DNA of 64,000 bases, taken from the NCBI GenBank assembly GCA_027459505.1, contig DAIDIE010000036.1, positions 62,001 to 126,000 of the forward strand. The letters are read 5' to 3'. The notes under the pieces are model-generated. The model did not search any database and was not told the origin of the DNA. It saw only the letters and a program-made list of their open reading frames with translations. The DNA is from Acidobacteriota bacterium (lineage in GTDB: Bacteria > Acidobacteriota > Terriglobia > Terriglobales > SCQP01). Positions 49,588-58,955 of this stretch are shown in pieces. Positions within the stretch are counted from its first letter, which is position 1, and each line of letters starts with the position of its first letter. The position numbers and the translations under genes are program-made.

Positions 49588-50259
49588 GTGTCTGAAAACG
49601 GAACTCAAAAGCGAATCACGGTTTGCGTCTTAACTCCGCATCCGCTGGTATTGACGGAGTTTCAGCGCATTCTTGCGGAAGCACCCTTCCAGGTGAAAGC
49701 CATCCGGCTGGAGCCGGGGCAGACCGATCTTCTCGATGGCGTGCCCATGGCGGACACTTTTTTGGTGGACGTGCACGCCGCCGTGCCGCGCGGGCCGGCG
49801 CTGATCGCCAGCCTCATGGCGCGCTACCCCGATTGCCGGGTGATCGCGGTTGCGGAGCGCTTCAGCGAGGAAAGTGCGTTCCCACTGCTCAGCGGCGGCG
49901 CCAAGGGCCTGATGACCTATGAGCAAGCTCCGCGTTTCGCCCAGAGCGCAATTGAGTCCATCGCCGCGGGCGGATTCTGGGTTCCGCGCATGCTGTTGTC
50001 GCGTTTTGTGGACGCCATTCTTTCCCGCACGCCGGTGCGCCGCCTCAACAACAACACCCAGGAGCTCAGCCCCCGCGAGCAGCAGGTCCTGGAAGGTCTG
50101 ATGACCAATCTGTCCAACAAGGAAATCGGCAATCAACTGCACATTTCCGAACGGACAGTGAAATTCCACGTTTCCAACCTGCTGACCAAATTCGGAGTAC
50201 GGCGGCGGGCGGATCTGATCGTGCTGGGCTATCAGCAAGCGCCGCGCGTGGCGGTTTGA
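49588..50259 (+). CDS. LuxR/NarL-type response regulator with atypical receiver
   Basis: A 223-residue transcription factor from the GTG at 49588 (protein MSENGTQKRITVCVL); the longer frame upstream runs antisense through the xre gene and is not real. The receiver domain (about 8-130) keeps an Asp in TFLVDVHAAV but has TPHP where the acidic DD pair should be. Canonical phosphorylation is therefore doubtful. The GerE HTH (about 155-215) is complete: LSPREQQVLEGLMTNLSNKEIGNQL, SERTVKFHVSNLLTKFGVRRRADLI. No kinase gene is adjacent; it lies near, and in opposite direction to, the xre operon. Confidence 0.9.
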   Translation: MSENGTQKRITVCVLTPHPLVLTEFQRILAEAPFQVKAIRLEPGQTDLLDGVPMADTFLVDVHAAVPRGPALIASLMARYPDCRVIAVAERFSEESAFPLLSGGAKGLMTYEQAPRFAQSAIESIAAGGFWVPRMLLSRFVDAILSRTPVRRLNNNTQELSPREQQVLEGLMTNLSNKEIGNQLHISERTVKFHVSNLLTKFGVRRRADLIVLGYQQAPRVAV

Positions 50260-50425
50260 GGCACGCCCTCGTCTCCTTCAGGCCGCCCACTCCGGTTGGC
50301 CGCTGGCGCAATTTCGCGGCCCAAAAGCGGCCATGCGAAACGATTCCGTGCCAAACCCTGGCACAACCAACGTGCACTGACCAGTGGGCATCTACGCTCC
50401 TCAGAATCCGTTTTGAGGAGGAGCC

Positions 50426-50578
50426 GTGTTCATTGCCCTTTTTGTGATTCTTTTGATCATCTGGCTGGTGGCGTTTGCCGCTCTGCACATTACCAGCGCG
50501 CTCATTCATCTTCTACTGCTGTTTGCCGCAATCAGCCTGATTGTGCATTTTGTGCGGGGCAGCCGCAGCACAACCTGA
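50426..50578 (+). CDS. 50-residue membrane protein, lmo0937 type
   Basis: A GTG start at 50426 with a strong GAGGAGGAG just upstream gives 50 residues with two hydrophobic helices: IALFVILLIIWLVAFAA, an Ala/His turn, then IHLLLLFAAISLIVHFV and a basic tail GSRSTT. This matches the short lmo0937-type family of membrane proteins, widespread, often stress-linked and of unknown function. Located 166 bases after the LuxR-type regulator on the same strand. Confidence 0.8.
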   Translation: MFIALFVILLIIWLVAFAALHITSALIHLLLLFAAISLIVHFVRGSRSTT

Positions 50579-51038
50579 AGAGGGCGGGAGTCGGCCTCCT
50601 CTGAACAGCGCCGCAGCGAGCGCCCGGATTGTGCGCCTGCGTTGCAGCCTCACGGAGGAATGCGGCTTGGAATCCGCCTAGCCGCCGTGAAGGTTGCACA
50701 GCCCCGCGCACGCTGGAGGGCCGGTTTGCGCCGGTTTTCCTCCGCTCCGACAACAGCGCATGCACTCCACCGCGTGGGCTACCGCGCATGAGCTCTAGCG
50801 CGTGAAATCTCCAGTTGACCTGCGCGCTGCGCTGCGCCTTCTGCTCCGGCGAATGCCACTCCTCCATTGAAGCCGCTTGCTGCCTTACCACGAGACTCGC
50901 CAGGCAGCGTGCCAGCAGTCTCTCGCGCCGGGGGCTCGCGACAGAGCCCAGGGCAAAGCTCAAGCGGGCATGAGTTTTACTGCGGCTCAAGAATTCGCGC
51001 TAGGCTGGTAACAGTTGCAGTTCCTCCATGCTTCCTCC
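50579..51038. other. Gene-free stretch upstream of treZ
   Basis: 460 bases with several GC-rich inverted repeats, for example TCACGG...CCGTGA around 50650-50691 and GGAGGGCCGG...CCGG..CCTCC around 50713-50741. A 152-residue antisense frame (50532-50990) overlaps the lmo0937-type gene and has no recognisable features. No clear promoter for treZ was found. Confidence 0.5.
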
Positions 51039-53051
51039 ATGCACGATCAGCAAACCCTTCCCATCAATGCCCTGCCGGCGCGCGACGCCGGACCTCGCAG
51101 CTCTCGCCTGGGAGTCTGGCGCGCGGGTGCGGAAACCGATGTTCTTCTCTGGGCTCCAAAGCTGAAGCAAGTGGAGTTGCTGGTGGAAGGCAAGCCGGTG
51201 GCCGGCAAAACAATCGCCGGCTCTGCGAAAGCGTGGGCGCTGCAGCGCCGGGAAGACGGTTATTTTCACGGGCGGCTGCCGGCACTGGACGCCGGGACGC
51301 GCTACTGGTTTGCTTTCGATGGGAAACGGCGGCCCGACCCGGCCTCACGCTTGCAACCGCTGGGTCCACATGGACCTTCGGAGTTGGTGGATTTGGGAAG
51401 CTTTTCCTGGCGCGACCAGAACTGGCGCGGCATTCCTTTGCGCGATCTGATCTTCTACGAATTGCACGTAGGAACATTCACGCCCCAGGGCACCTTCGAG
51501 GCGGTGATTGCAAAACTGGACGAGTTGCGGGAGCTGGGCATTACCGCGATCGAGGTGATGCCGATCGCGCAATTCCCAGGGGTTCGCAATTGGGGTTACG
51601 ACGGCGTGCATCCTTTTGCCGCCCAGAACAGTTATGGGGGCGCACTGGAATTTTGCAAGCTGGTTGACGCATGCCACCAACGCGAGCTGGCGGTGATTCT
51701 CGATGTGGTTTATAACCACTTAGGTCCGGAAGGCAATTACCTGGGAGAATACGCGCCGTATTTCACATCGCGCTACAGCACTCCCTGGGGGCCGGGGATC
51801 AACTTTGATGGACCTGGCAGCGACGAGGTGCGGCGTTATTTTGCCGAGAACGCCCTTTATTGGCTGCAGGATTGCCATGTGGACGGGTTACGCCTGGACG
51901 CCATTCACGGCATCGTTGATCCCAGCGCGCGGCCTTTTTTGGCGGAACTGGCAGCGCAGGTGAATGAACTCGAGGGGAAAGTGGGGCGCGCCCTACACTT
52001 AATTGCCGAAAGTGACCTCAACGATCCGCGGGTAATCCGGTCGCGCGAGGATGGTGGTTACGGTCTGGCGGCGCAGTGGAACGACGACTACCACCATGCG
52101 GTGCACGTGGCGCTGAGCGGCGACCGGACCGGCATCTACGGGGATTTTGAGGGGGCGGACGATATTGCGCGCGCCCTGCGCCAGGGATTTGTTTATACCG
52201 GGCAACGCTCACCCTATCGTCAGCGGCGGCACGGTGCACATTGGCCGGGGCTGCGCCCTGACCACCTGGTGGTCTTTCTTGAGAATCACGATCAGGTGGG
52301 CAACCGGGTCGGAGGGCGAAGGCTGAGTCAGATGGTGGGGCCGGAGCGGCTGCGGCTGGGGGCGGCCCTGATGCTGCTCTCCCCCTTTCTCCCCTTGGTG
52401 TTTATGGGGGAAGAGTGGGGCGCCGACACGCCCTTTTATTATTTCGTCGACCACAGCGATGCGGAGCTGCGCGAAGCGGTGCGGCGTGGCCGGGCGGAGG
52501 AGTTTGCACATTTAGGGGCGGCGGAAAGCGCCCCGGACCCGAGCAGCGAGCAGGCGTTCACCCAAAGCAAGCTACGCTGGCAGGAGTTGCAGTTGCCGGA
52601 ACACAACAAACTTTGGGCGTGCTATCGCGAACTGCTCCGGCTGCGCAAGCAGCTGCCAGCGCTGATCGAAGCAGATTTCGCGCATAGCACCGTTGGAGTT
52701 GAACACGGGGTGCTGCGCTTATTGCGCTGGACCGCCAGCGAGGGTGGACAACACCGCGGTCTGCTGCTGGCCAACATCAGCGCGGAACATCAACTCGCCA
52801 ATGACCAAGCCGTGAGCGGCTGGCCGAAAGCCTGGGAGTGTGTCTTTGATTCCTGTGATCCGCGCTGGGGCAGCAGCGGCCCCGCCGGCGCCGGAAGCGG
52901 CGGCCCCCTCGATCAGGCGCCACCCCCGGCAGACACAACGGCGCAACTGGCATCTAATCCACTAGAGCGCAGGCCGGGAGCTCCGCTGGACATGCAAATC
53001 CGGCTGCAACCCTGGCAATGCCAGCTCTTGGTATCACCCCGGCAACGGTAG
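51039..53051 (+). CDS. treZ: Malto-oligosyltrehalose trehalohydrolase TreZ
   Basis: GH13 enzyme of 670 residues that releases trehalose from maltooligosyl trehalose made by TreY. An N-terminal beta domain (about 20-115) precedes the barrel. The barrel shows FYELHVGTFTPQGTFEA, VRNWGYDGVHPFAAQNSYGG, nucleophile Asp287 in GLRLDAIHG, acid/base Glu324 in IAESDLND and Asp418 in ENHDQVGNR. The C-terminal sandwich carries a Gly/Ala/Pro-rich insertion (about 605-640). The start at 51039 is preferred to an in-frame TTG eight codons earlier. First gene of treZ-GH57-treY. Confidence 0.95.
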   Translation: MHDQQTLPINALPARDAGPRSSRLGVWRAGAETDVLLWAPKLKQVELLVEGKPVAGKTIAGSAKAWALQRREDGYFHGRLPALDAGTRYWFAFDGKRRPDPASRLQPLGPHGPSELVDLGSFSWRDQNWRGIPLRDLIFYELHVGTFTPQGTFEAVIAKLDELRELGITAIEVMPIAQFPGVRNWGYDGVHPFAAQNSYGGALEFCKLVDACHQRELAVILDVVYNHLGPEGNYLGEYAPYFTSRYSTPWGPGINFDGPGSDEVRRYFAENALYWLQDCHVDGLRLDAIHGIVDPSARPFLAELAAQVNELEGKVGRALHLIAESDLNDPRVIRSREDGGYGLAAQWNDDYHHAVHVALSGDRTGIYGDFEGADDIARALRQGFVYTGQRSPYRQRRHGAHWPGLRPDHLVVFLENHDQVGNRVGGRRLSQMVGPERLRLGAALMLLSPFLPLVFMGEEWGADTPFYYFVDHSDAELREAVRRGRAEEFAHLGAAESAPDPSSEQAFTQSKLRWQELQLPEHNKLWACYRELLRLRKQLPALIEADFAHSTVGVEHGVLRLLRWTASEGGQHRGLLLANISAEHQLANDQAVSGWPKAWECVFDSCDPRWGSSGPAGAGSGGPLDQAPPPADTTAQLASNPLERRPGAPLDMQIRLQPWQCQLLVSPRQR

Positions 53052-53090
53052 CGGCCAGAAGTGGACGACTGCGGCAACCCGGTAAGCGAG

Positions 53091-53142
53091 ACACGAGAAC
53101 CAGACACGAGAACCAGGCACGAGAACCAGGCACGAGAACCAT
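53091..53142 (+). repeat. Four tandem 13-bp units ending in the GH57 start codon
   Basis: ACACGAGAACCAG twice (53091-53116), GCACGAGAACCAG once, and GCACGAGAACCAT (53130-53142), whose final AT plus the next G forms the ATG at 53141. The frame through the units is open back to 53018, so a start inside or before the repeats is possible. Since 13 is not a multiple of 3, any change in copy number would change that frame. Confidence 0.85.
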
Positions 53143-55675
53143 GGAACGATTCGTCTGCATTCACGGACATTTCTATCAGCCACCAAGAGAAAACCCTTGG
53201 CTGGAAGCGGTCGAGCTGCAAGAGTCGGCGGCGCCTTTCCACGACTGGAATGACCGCATCACGGCAGAGTGTTATGCCGCCAATGCCGCTTCACGTGTGC
53301 TGGATAACGAGGGCTGGATTGAGCGGATGGTGAACAACTATTCACGCATCAGCTTCAATTTCGGGCCCACCCTGCTCTCCTGGATGGAACAGGCCCGGCC
53401 CGAAGTGTACAAGGCCATCCTGGAGGCCGACCGGCAAAGTCAGGAGCGCTTTAGCGGACACGGCAACGCGCTGGCGCAGGTGTATAACCACATGATCATG
53501 CCGCTGGCCAACACTCGTGACCAGCGCACACAGGTGGAATGGGGCATCCGCGATTTCCAGAGCAGATTTTCGCGCAATCCGGAAGGCATGTGGCTGGCCG
53601 AAGCGGCGGTCAATACGGACACACTGGAACAGCTCGCTGCCCACGGCATCGCTTTCACCGTGCTCGCGCCTCGCCAGGCGCAGCAGGTTCGCAAGCTGGG
53701 CTCCAACCATTGGCACGATGTCGGTGACGGAAGAATAGATCCATCAATGCCGTACCTGGTGCGGCTGCCCTCGGGACGCCACATCAACGTCTTTTTCTAT
53801 GACGGGCCGATTTCGCAGGCGGTGGCTTTTGAACACCTTCTGAACAGTGGCGAAAGCTTCGCGCGGCGGCTGATGGATGGTTTTTCTGCGGTGCGCAAGC
53901 ACCCCCAACTGGTTCACGTTGCCACCGACGGAGAGAGCTACGGGCATCACCACATGCACGGGGATATGGCCCTCGCCTTTGCCCTGCAACTGCTCGACAG
54001 CCGTCAGGACCTGCGTCTGACCAATTACGGAGAGTTTCTTGCCCGTTTTCCTCCTGCCCAGGAAGCGAAAATCGTCGAGAACAGTTCCTGGAGCTGTGTG
54101 CACGGGGTGGAGCGCTGGCGGGCGGATTGTGGCTGCAACTCGGGACGGCCTAACTGGAATCAACGCTGGCGCAAACCGCTCAGGGAGGCTCTGGATTGGC
54201 TGCGCGATCAACTGGCGCCGCGTTTTGAAGAGGCTGCCAGTAGCTATTTCAAAGAGCCCTGGAAGGCGCGCAACGGCTATATTGACCTCATTCTGGACCG
54301 CTCGGAGGAGAGCCGGAACCGCTTCCTGGCGCTTTATGCCAGCCACGAACTGAACGCCAATGAGCAGATGCAGGCGCTCAAGCTGATGGAAATGCAGCGC
54401 CACGCCATGCTCATGTTCACCAGTTGTGGATGGTTCTTTGACGAAATCTCAGGTATCGAGACGGTGCAAGTGATGGCCTATGCCGGGCGCGCCCTGCAGT
54501 TGGCCTCACAACTGTTTCCCGGCGATGAGCCGCTGGAGACGGAGTTCCTGCAAAAGCTGGAGTTGGCGCAAAGCAATTTGCCGAGTCCGCGCAATGGTCG
54601 CGCGATTTACGACCAGTACGTGCGGCCGGCGATCATCACGCTGCCCAACGTGGCGGCGCATTACGCCATCAGCTCGCTGTTTGAGGAATATGGCGAGGAG
54701 GTACGCAAGGGCGCTTATCTGCTCCGCGCTCTTGATCGCCAGCAACTGACGGCGGGCAAACTCCGCGTCGCGACCGGCACGGTGAACGTGACCTCGACCA
54801 TCACTACGGCGAGCGCGCGGCTCAATTATGCCGTTCTGGATCTGGGCGAACACAACGTCAGCGTGGGTGTGCGGCCGGCGGACGACAGCCAGGGGCTGGA
54901 AGCTTTTCTGGGTCAGTTACGAGCGGCCATGCGCCACGGCGACATACCGGAATTGGTGCGCATGATGGACCAGCACTTCGGCCACAATCTTTACTCGCTG
55001 AAGGTGCTGTTCCGCGACGAACAGCATCGCATCGTGCAGCGTATTCTAAGCGCGGCGCGCCTTGAGGCGGAAACCGCGGTTCATCAGCTTTATAACCACC
55101 ACGCGCCCATGCTGCGCTTTGTCACCGACCTGGGCATTACGCCTCCCAATTCCCTGCAGGCGGAGGCGCAACTGGCGCTCAATCATGCCCTGCGCGAGGC
55201 GGTCCACAAACTGGACGAGCGGCAGGCCGCGTCGATTCTGGACGAAATGAAGGCGGCGGGGGTGGTCGTGAACGAGCCCGCGCTGCAGCAAACGCTTCAT
55301 CACCGGCGCGAGTCGCTGGACGAGCAATGGGCGGCACACCCGGACGATCCGGAAGCCATGAGTGACCTGATCCGGCTGGCGGAACTGGCGCAACAGCATC
55401 AATGGCAGGTGGACTGGTGGCGCACACAAAACATGTGGTCGCATCTGCACATGGAAGCTTTCCCCGGCAAGGTTTTACAGAGCCGGGCTGGACACCCGGA
55501 AGCGCAAGAACCGGCGCGCACCTGGGTGGAGCGGTTTGAGCGGCTGGGACGGGCTCTGCACATCCGTTTTGCGCCCGCGGACGAAGCGGTTGCCGAGCCA
55601 ACCATCGAAGAGTGGGCGGAACACTCTCCGCTGATCGAAACCGGCGCCGAACCGGTGGTTCAGGCCGGCGATTGA
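53141..55675 (+). CDS. GH57-type glycoside hydrolase, DUF3536-containing
   Basis: An 844-residue GH57-family protein: the N-terminus MERFVCIHGHFYQPPRENPW is diagnostic. Probable catalytic residues are Glu154 in MWLAEAAVNT and Asp263 in VATDGESYGHHH. A long helical DUF3536 region (about 300-800) follows. Such proteins are presumed alpha-glucan-acting (amylase or branching type) but are not characterised for activity. It is set between treZ and treY, so it likely processes glycogen or maltodextrin for trehalose production. The start was taken at the end of the tandem repeats because the family begins there. Confidence 0.88.
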   Translation: MERFVCIHGHFYQPPRENPWLEAVELQESAAPFHDWNDRITAECYAANAASRVLDNEGWIERMVNNYSRISFNFGPTLLSWMEQARPEVYKAILEADRQSQERFSGHGNALAQVYNHMIMPLANTRDQRTQVEWGIRDFQSRFSRNPEGMWLAEAAVNTDTLEQLAAHGIAFTVLAPRQAQQVRKLGSNHWHDVGDGRIDPSMPYLVRLPSGRHINVFFYDGPISQAVAFEHLLNSGESFARRLMDGFSAVRKHPQLVHVATDGESYGHHHMHGDMALAFALQLLDSRQDLRLTNYGEFLARFPPAQEAKIVENSSWSCVHGVERWRADCGCNSGRPNWNQRWRKPLREALDWLRDQLAPRFEEAASSYFKEPWKARNGYIDLILDRSEESRNRFLALYASHELNANEQMQALKLMEMQRHAMLMFTSCGWFFDEISGIETVQVMAYAGRALQLASQLFPGDEPLETEFLQKLELAQSNLPSPRNGRAIYDQYVRPAIITLPNVAAHYAISSLFEEYGEEVRKGAYLLRALDRQQLTAGKLRVATGTVNVTSTITTASARLNYAVLDLGEHNVSVGVRPADDSQGLEAFLGQLRAAMRHGDIPELVRMMDQHFGHNLYSLKVLFRDEQHRIVQRILSAARLEAETAVHQLYNHHAPMLRFVTDLGITPPNSLQAEAQLALNHALREAVHKLDERQAASILDEMKAAGVVVNEPALQQTLHHRRESLDEQWAAHPDDPEAMSDLIRLAELAQQHQWQVDWWRTQNMWSHLHMEAFPGKVLQSRAGHPEAQEPARTWVERFERLGRALHIRFAPADEAVAEPTIEEWAEHSPLIETGAEPVVQAGD

Positions 55676-55727
55676 GGCGCTGAGGCCTGCCGGATCAGCC
55701 GTTGACTCCGTAGTTGCTCTGCCTGGC

Positions 55728-58700
55728 ATGACCATCATGCGTATACCGCGCGCCACTTACCGGCTTCAATTTCACGCGGGCTTCCGGCTTGCGGACGCGA
55801 CGCGCCTGATTCCGTACCTGAGTCAGCTCGGCATCAGCGATGTGTATGCCTCTCCGCTGCTGCAGGCGCGCAGTGGCAGCACTCACGGCTATGATGTCAC
55901 CCACCCCTTGCGGCTGAACCCGGAGTTGGGCAGCCCGGAGGACTTTGCCGCCTTCAGCGCCGAATTGCGACGCCACGGCATGGGGCTGCTGCTCGACATT
56001 GTTCCTAATCATATGGCGGCGCACGGGGAGAATCCCTGGTGGCGCGATGTGCTGGAGAACGGCGCCAGCTCGCCCTACGCGGGCTGGTTTGATATTGACT
56101 GGGACTCGATGGCGGGCGCGCCAGAGGGCAAAGTGGTTTTGCCCATTTTGGGCGACCATTTTGCGCGGGTGCTGAAGCGTGGCGAACTTACGTTGGAATT
56201 TGGACCGGAGGGATTGTCTTTTTGCTATTACCAGACGCGCCTCCCCGTGGCGCTCACGAGCTATGCGACGGTTTTTGGCAACACTGCCACATTTCCCCTA
56301 AAGCGCGAGCGGCGCAAGCAGCCTCGGCTGCCGGCCGCACGGGTTTGGAGCCAGTGGGAACGCGCCGTCAGCGGGGTGGCTTCACCGCGGAGCAGTGACG
56401 AGGAACAACAGGCCGGGCTGCACGCGGCCGTGGAAAACGTGGGGCCGTTGGCGCAGGAAGCGGTCCTGGTCAGCGGCCAGGATCAGGCTATCCCCCCCGG
56501 ATTGCTTTTTCGAAGGCGCCGCGAGCGAACGCGGCGCCAATTCAAACTCAGTGAACCGTTCCATGGCGATCTGCCCGAGCCGCCTCCGGCGCTTCGCGAG
56601 CTGATTGCCCAGATTACAACTGGACCTGGCGTAGCGGCCCCGCGGATTCAAGCGGCTAAAGAGCAGCTTTGGCACGCTTTTCAGCACGATCCGGAATGCC
56701 ATACCTTCATGCGCGGCCGGTTAGCACTGTTTGGGGCGGAATTGGCGGGCAAAACCTCCAGCGCCGATCCAGGCGCAGGCAGTCCTCGCCCGGCTCAACC
56801 ACAGTCCCCGGCCGTGCTGGCGCGCCTGGACCGTCTGCTGGACCAGCAGCATTACTGGTTGACGTACTGGCGCGCGGCGCACAACACCATCAATTACCGC
56901 CGGTTTTTCGCGATCAGCGATCTGGTCGCCATGCGCGTGGAGCGCGCCGATGAGTTCCGCGCCAGCCACTCGCTGGTGGGCCAGTGGATCAGCGAAAGCA
57001 AAGTGAATGGACTGCGGATCGACCACATCGACGGCCTGCATGACCCGCTCGGCTACTTACGACGCTTGCAGAAGGAGCTGGCGCCCGGCGGCGGATTGTA
57101 CGTCATCGTCGAAAAGATCCTGACCGGACAAGAGACCCTGCCCCCGGACTGGCCAGTGCAGGGCACTTCGGGGTACGAGTTTTTGAACGCCCTCAATCGC
57201 TTGCAGGTGGATGCTGCCGGACTGGCGCAACTGCAGACGACCTATCGCTCCTTCATTCACCGCGACTTGAACCTTGAAGACGTGGTCTATGGCAAAAAGA
57301 AGCAGATTATTGGCGAGATGTTCGCCGCAGACATGCATGTGCTGGCCAACCGTCTGCACCGGCTGGCGCTGGCGCTGGGGGACTTCCCGGAGGGCGCGCC
57401 GGAGATCAAATCCACTCGCCGGCTGCTGACCGAGATCACCGCCTGTTTGCCGCTGTACCGCACCTACATGCGTGACTTCGCGCCGGCGGAACGGGAGCGG
57501 GCATGGGTAGACGCGGCGGTCGCGGAAGTAGTACGGCGAGAGCCGGCGCTCAGTTCCGAATTCCATGAGCTACTGGAGCGCATTCACCGCCTGCTGAGCT
57601 TACGCGCACTCGGTGCGCTTGGCGCTGACGACCGTCTGCGGGCTTTGAGCCTCGTCATGCGCTGGCAGCAGTTCACTGGCCCAGTCATGGCCAAAGGCTT
57701 TGAAGACACAGCGGCCTACGTCTATAACCGATTGGTGTCGCTCAACGAGGTGGGCAGCGGCCCCGCACTGCCCCGCTTTGACATCGGCGGGTTTCATCAT
57801 TTTATTAAGAGCCAACGCGGACCCTGGCCACACAGCCTCAACGCCAGTTCCACGCACGACACCAAGCGCAGCGAAGATGTGCGCGCCCGTTTGAACGTTT
57901 TGTCGGAAATGAGTCGCGAGTGGCGCGCCCACCTGCAGCGCTGGTCGCGTTTGAACCGGCAGCACCGCGAGTTGCTGGAGCGCAGTCCGGTACCCGACCG
58001 CAACGACGAGATTCTGATTTACCAGACGCTGCTGGGCGCCTGGCCAGTCAATGACGCCGAAGAAGCCGGCATGGTTCCGCGCCTCAAGGCGTACATGCAA
58101 AAGGCGGCGCGCGAGGCCTCCGTTCACACGCGATGGAACGAACCCAACCGCGCCTACGAAGAAGCGGTGGCGCGTTTTATTGATCGCATTCTGACCCCCG
58201 GCGTACAAAACCTGTTTCTTTCCGATTTTCTGGCCTTACAGGAAAAGCTGGCGCGCGCGGGCACCATCAATTCACTGGCCCAGCTCACCCTGAAAGCCTT
58301 GGCGCCGGGCGTGCCGGATTTTTACCAGGGATGCGAATTGTGGGACCTGCATCTGGTCGATCCCGACAACCGCGCCGCGGTGGATTTCGAAACGCGCAGC
58401 CATTTACTAGGACAACTGCTGAGCGGTGATTCCGACCCCGGCGAGTTGCTGGAGACGTGGGAGACCGGCGCGGTCAAGATGTGGCTGACGGCGAAACTGC
58501 TCGACATCCGAAAAAGCCGGGAAGCTTTGTTTCAAAACGGCTCCTACCAGCCGCTCGCCGCCGAAGGCCCGCGCCAGGAAAACATCTGTGCTTTTGCGCG
58601 GCGGCACGACACTAAGACGCTGGTGGTGATCACGCCGCGGCTGGTAAGCCGCTGGAGTTTGTCGCCGCACTTCCCGCTCGGCGAACGCGTCTGGGCAGAG

Positions 58701-58847
58701 ACGTTGCTGCCAGCCCCCGTATCCGCTGCAAGCGTTTGGAAAAATCAGCTGACCAACGAACTCGTCAGCGCACGTCAGGGGCAGTTCAGCCTGGCGGAAC
58801 TGCTGATGACTTTCCCGGTGGCGGTCCTGGAGCCGGAACAAGCCTAG
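55728..58847 (+). CDS. treY: Malto-oligosyltrehalose synthase TreY
   Basis: GH13 enzyme that isomerises the reducing-end bond of maltodextrins to an alpha,alpha-1,1 linkage. 1039 residues, longer than most TreY. The N-terminus RIPRATYRLQFHAGFRLADATRLIPYL, YASPLLQARSGSTHGYDVTHP and GLLLDIVPNHMAAH, and the later INYRRFFAISDLVAMRVE, GLRIDHIDGLHDPLGYL, IVEKILTGQETLP, GTSGYEF and STHDTKRSEDVRARL are all typical. Residues about 195-285 do not look like the family and contain a 9-bp perfect hairpin in the DNA (56515-56538). This insertion accounts for part of the extra length. It works with TreZ. Confidence 0.95.
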   Translation: MTIMRIPRATYRLQFHAGFRLADATRLIPYLSQLGISDVYASPLLQARSGSTHGYDVTHPLRLNPELGSPEDFAAFSAELRRHGMGLLLDIVPNHMAAHGENPWWRDVLENGASSPYAGWFDIDWDSMAGAPEGKVVLPILGDHFARVLKRGELTLEFGPEGLSFCYYQTRLPVALTSYATVFGNTATFPLKRERRKQPRLPAARVWSQWERAVSGVASPRSSDEEQQAGLHAAVENVGPLAQEAVLVSGQDQAIPPGLLFRRRRERTRRQFKLSEPFHGDLPEPPPALRELIAQITTGPGVAAPRIQAAKEQLWHAFQHDPECHTFMRGRLALFGAELAGKTSSADPGAGSPRPAQPQSPAVLARLDRLLDQQHYWLTYWRAAHNTINYRRFFAISDLVAMRVERADEFRASHSLVGQWISESKVNGLRIDHIDGLHDPLGYLRRLQKELAPGGGLYVIVEKILTGQETLPPDWPVQGTSGYEFLNALNRLQVDAAGLAQLQTTYRSFIHRDLNLEDVVYGKKKQIIGEMFAADMHVLANRLHRLALALGDFPEGAPEIKSTRRLLTEITACLPLYRTYMRDFAPAERERAWVDAAVAEVVRREPALSSEFHELLERIHRLLSLRALGALGADDRLRALSLVMRWQQFTGPVMAKGFEDTAAYVYNRLVSLNEVGSGPALPRFDIGGFHHFIKSQRGPWPHSLNASSTHDTKRSEDVRARLNVLSEMSREWRAHLQRWSRLNRQHRELLERSPVPDRNDEILIYQTLLGAWPVNDAEEAGMVPRLKAYMQKAAREASVHTRWNEPNRAYEEAVARFIDRILTPGVQNLFLSDFLALQEKLARAGTINSLAQLTLKALAPGVPDFYQGCELWDLHLVDPDNRAAVDFETRSHLLGQLLSGDSDPGELLETWETGAVKMWLTAKLLDIRKSREALFQNGSYQPLAAEGPRQENICAFARRHDTKTLVVITPRLVSRWSLSPHFPLGERVWAETLLPAPVSAASVWKNQLTNELVSARQGQFSLAELLMTFPVAVLEPEQA

Positions 58848-58955
58848 CGGCCTCCCGCAACGACTGGTTTTCTGTCGCAGGCAGTCCTGAGCTAATCTAG
58901 GTACATTCCCAGCTCGCGGCAGCGATGCTGGCTCATTTTCACGAGGTGTAAACGC

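Noticed and set aside
50532-50990. 152-codon minus-strand frame
   Set aside because: Overlaps the end of the lmo0937-type gene, low complexity, no ribosome site or recognisable motif.
53091-53142. Possible CRISPR-like array
   Set aside because: Units are 13 bp with no spacers and no cas genes in the window; it is a simple tandem repeat.
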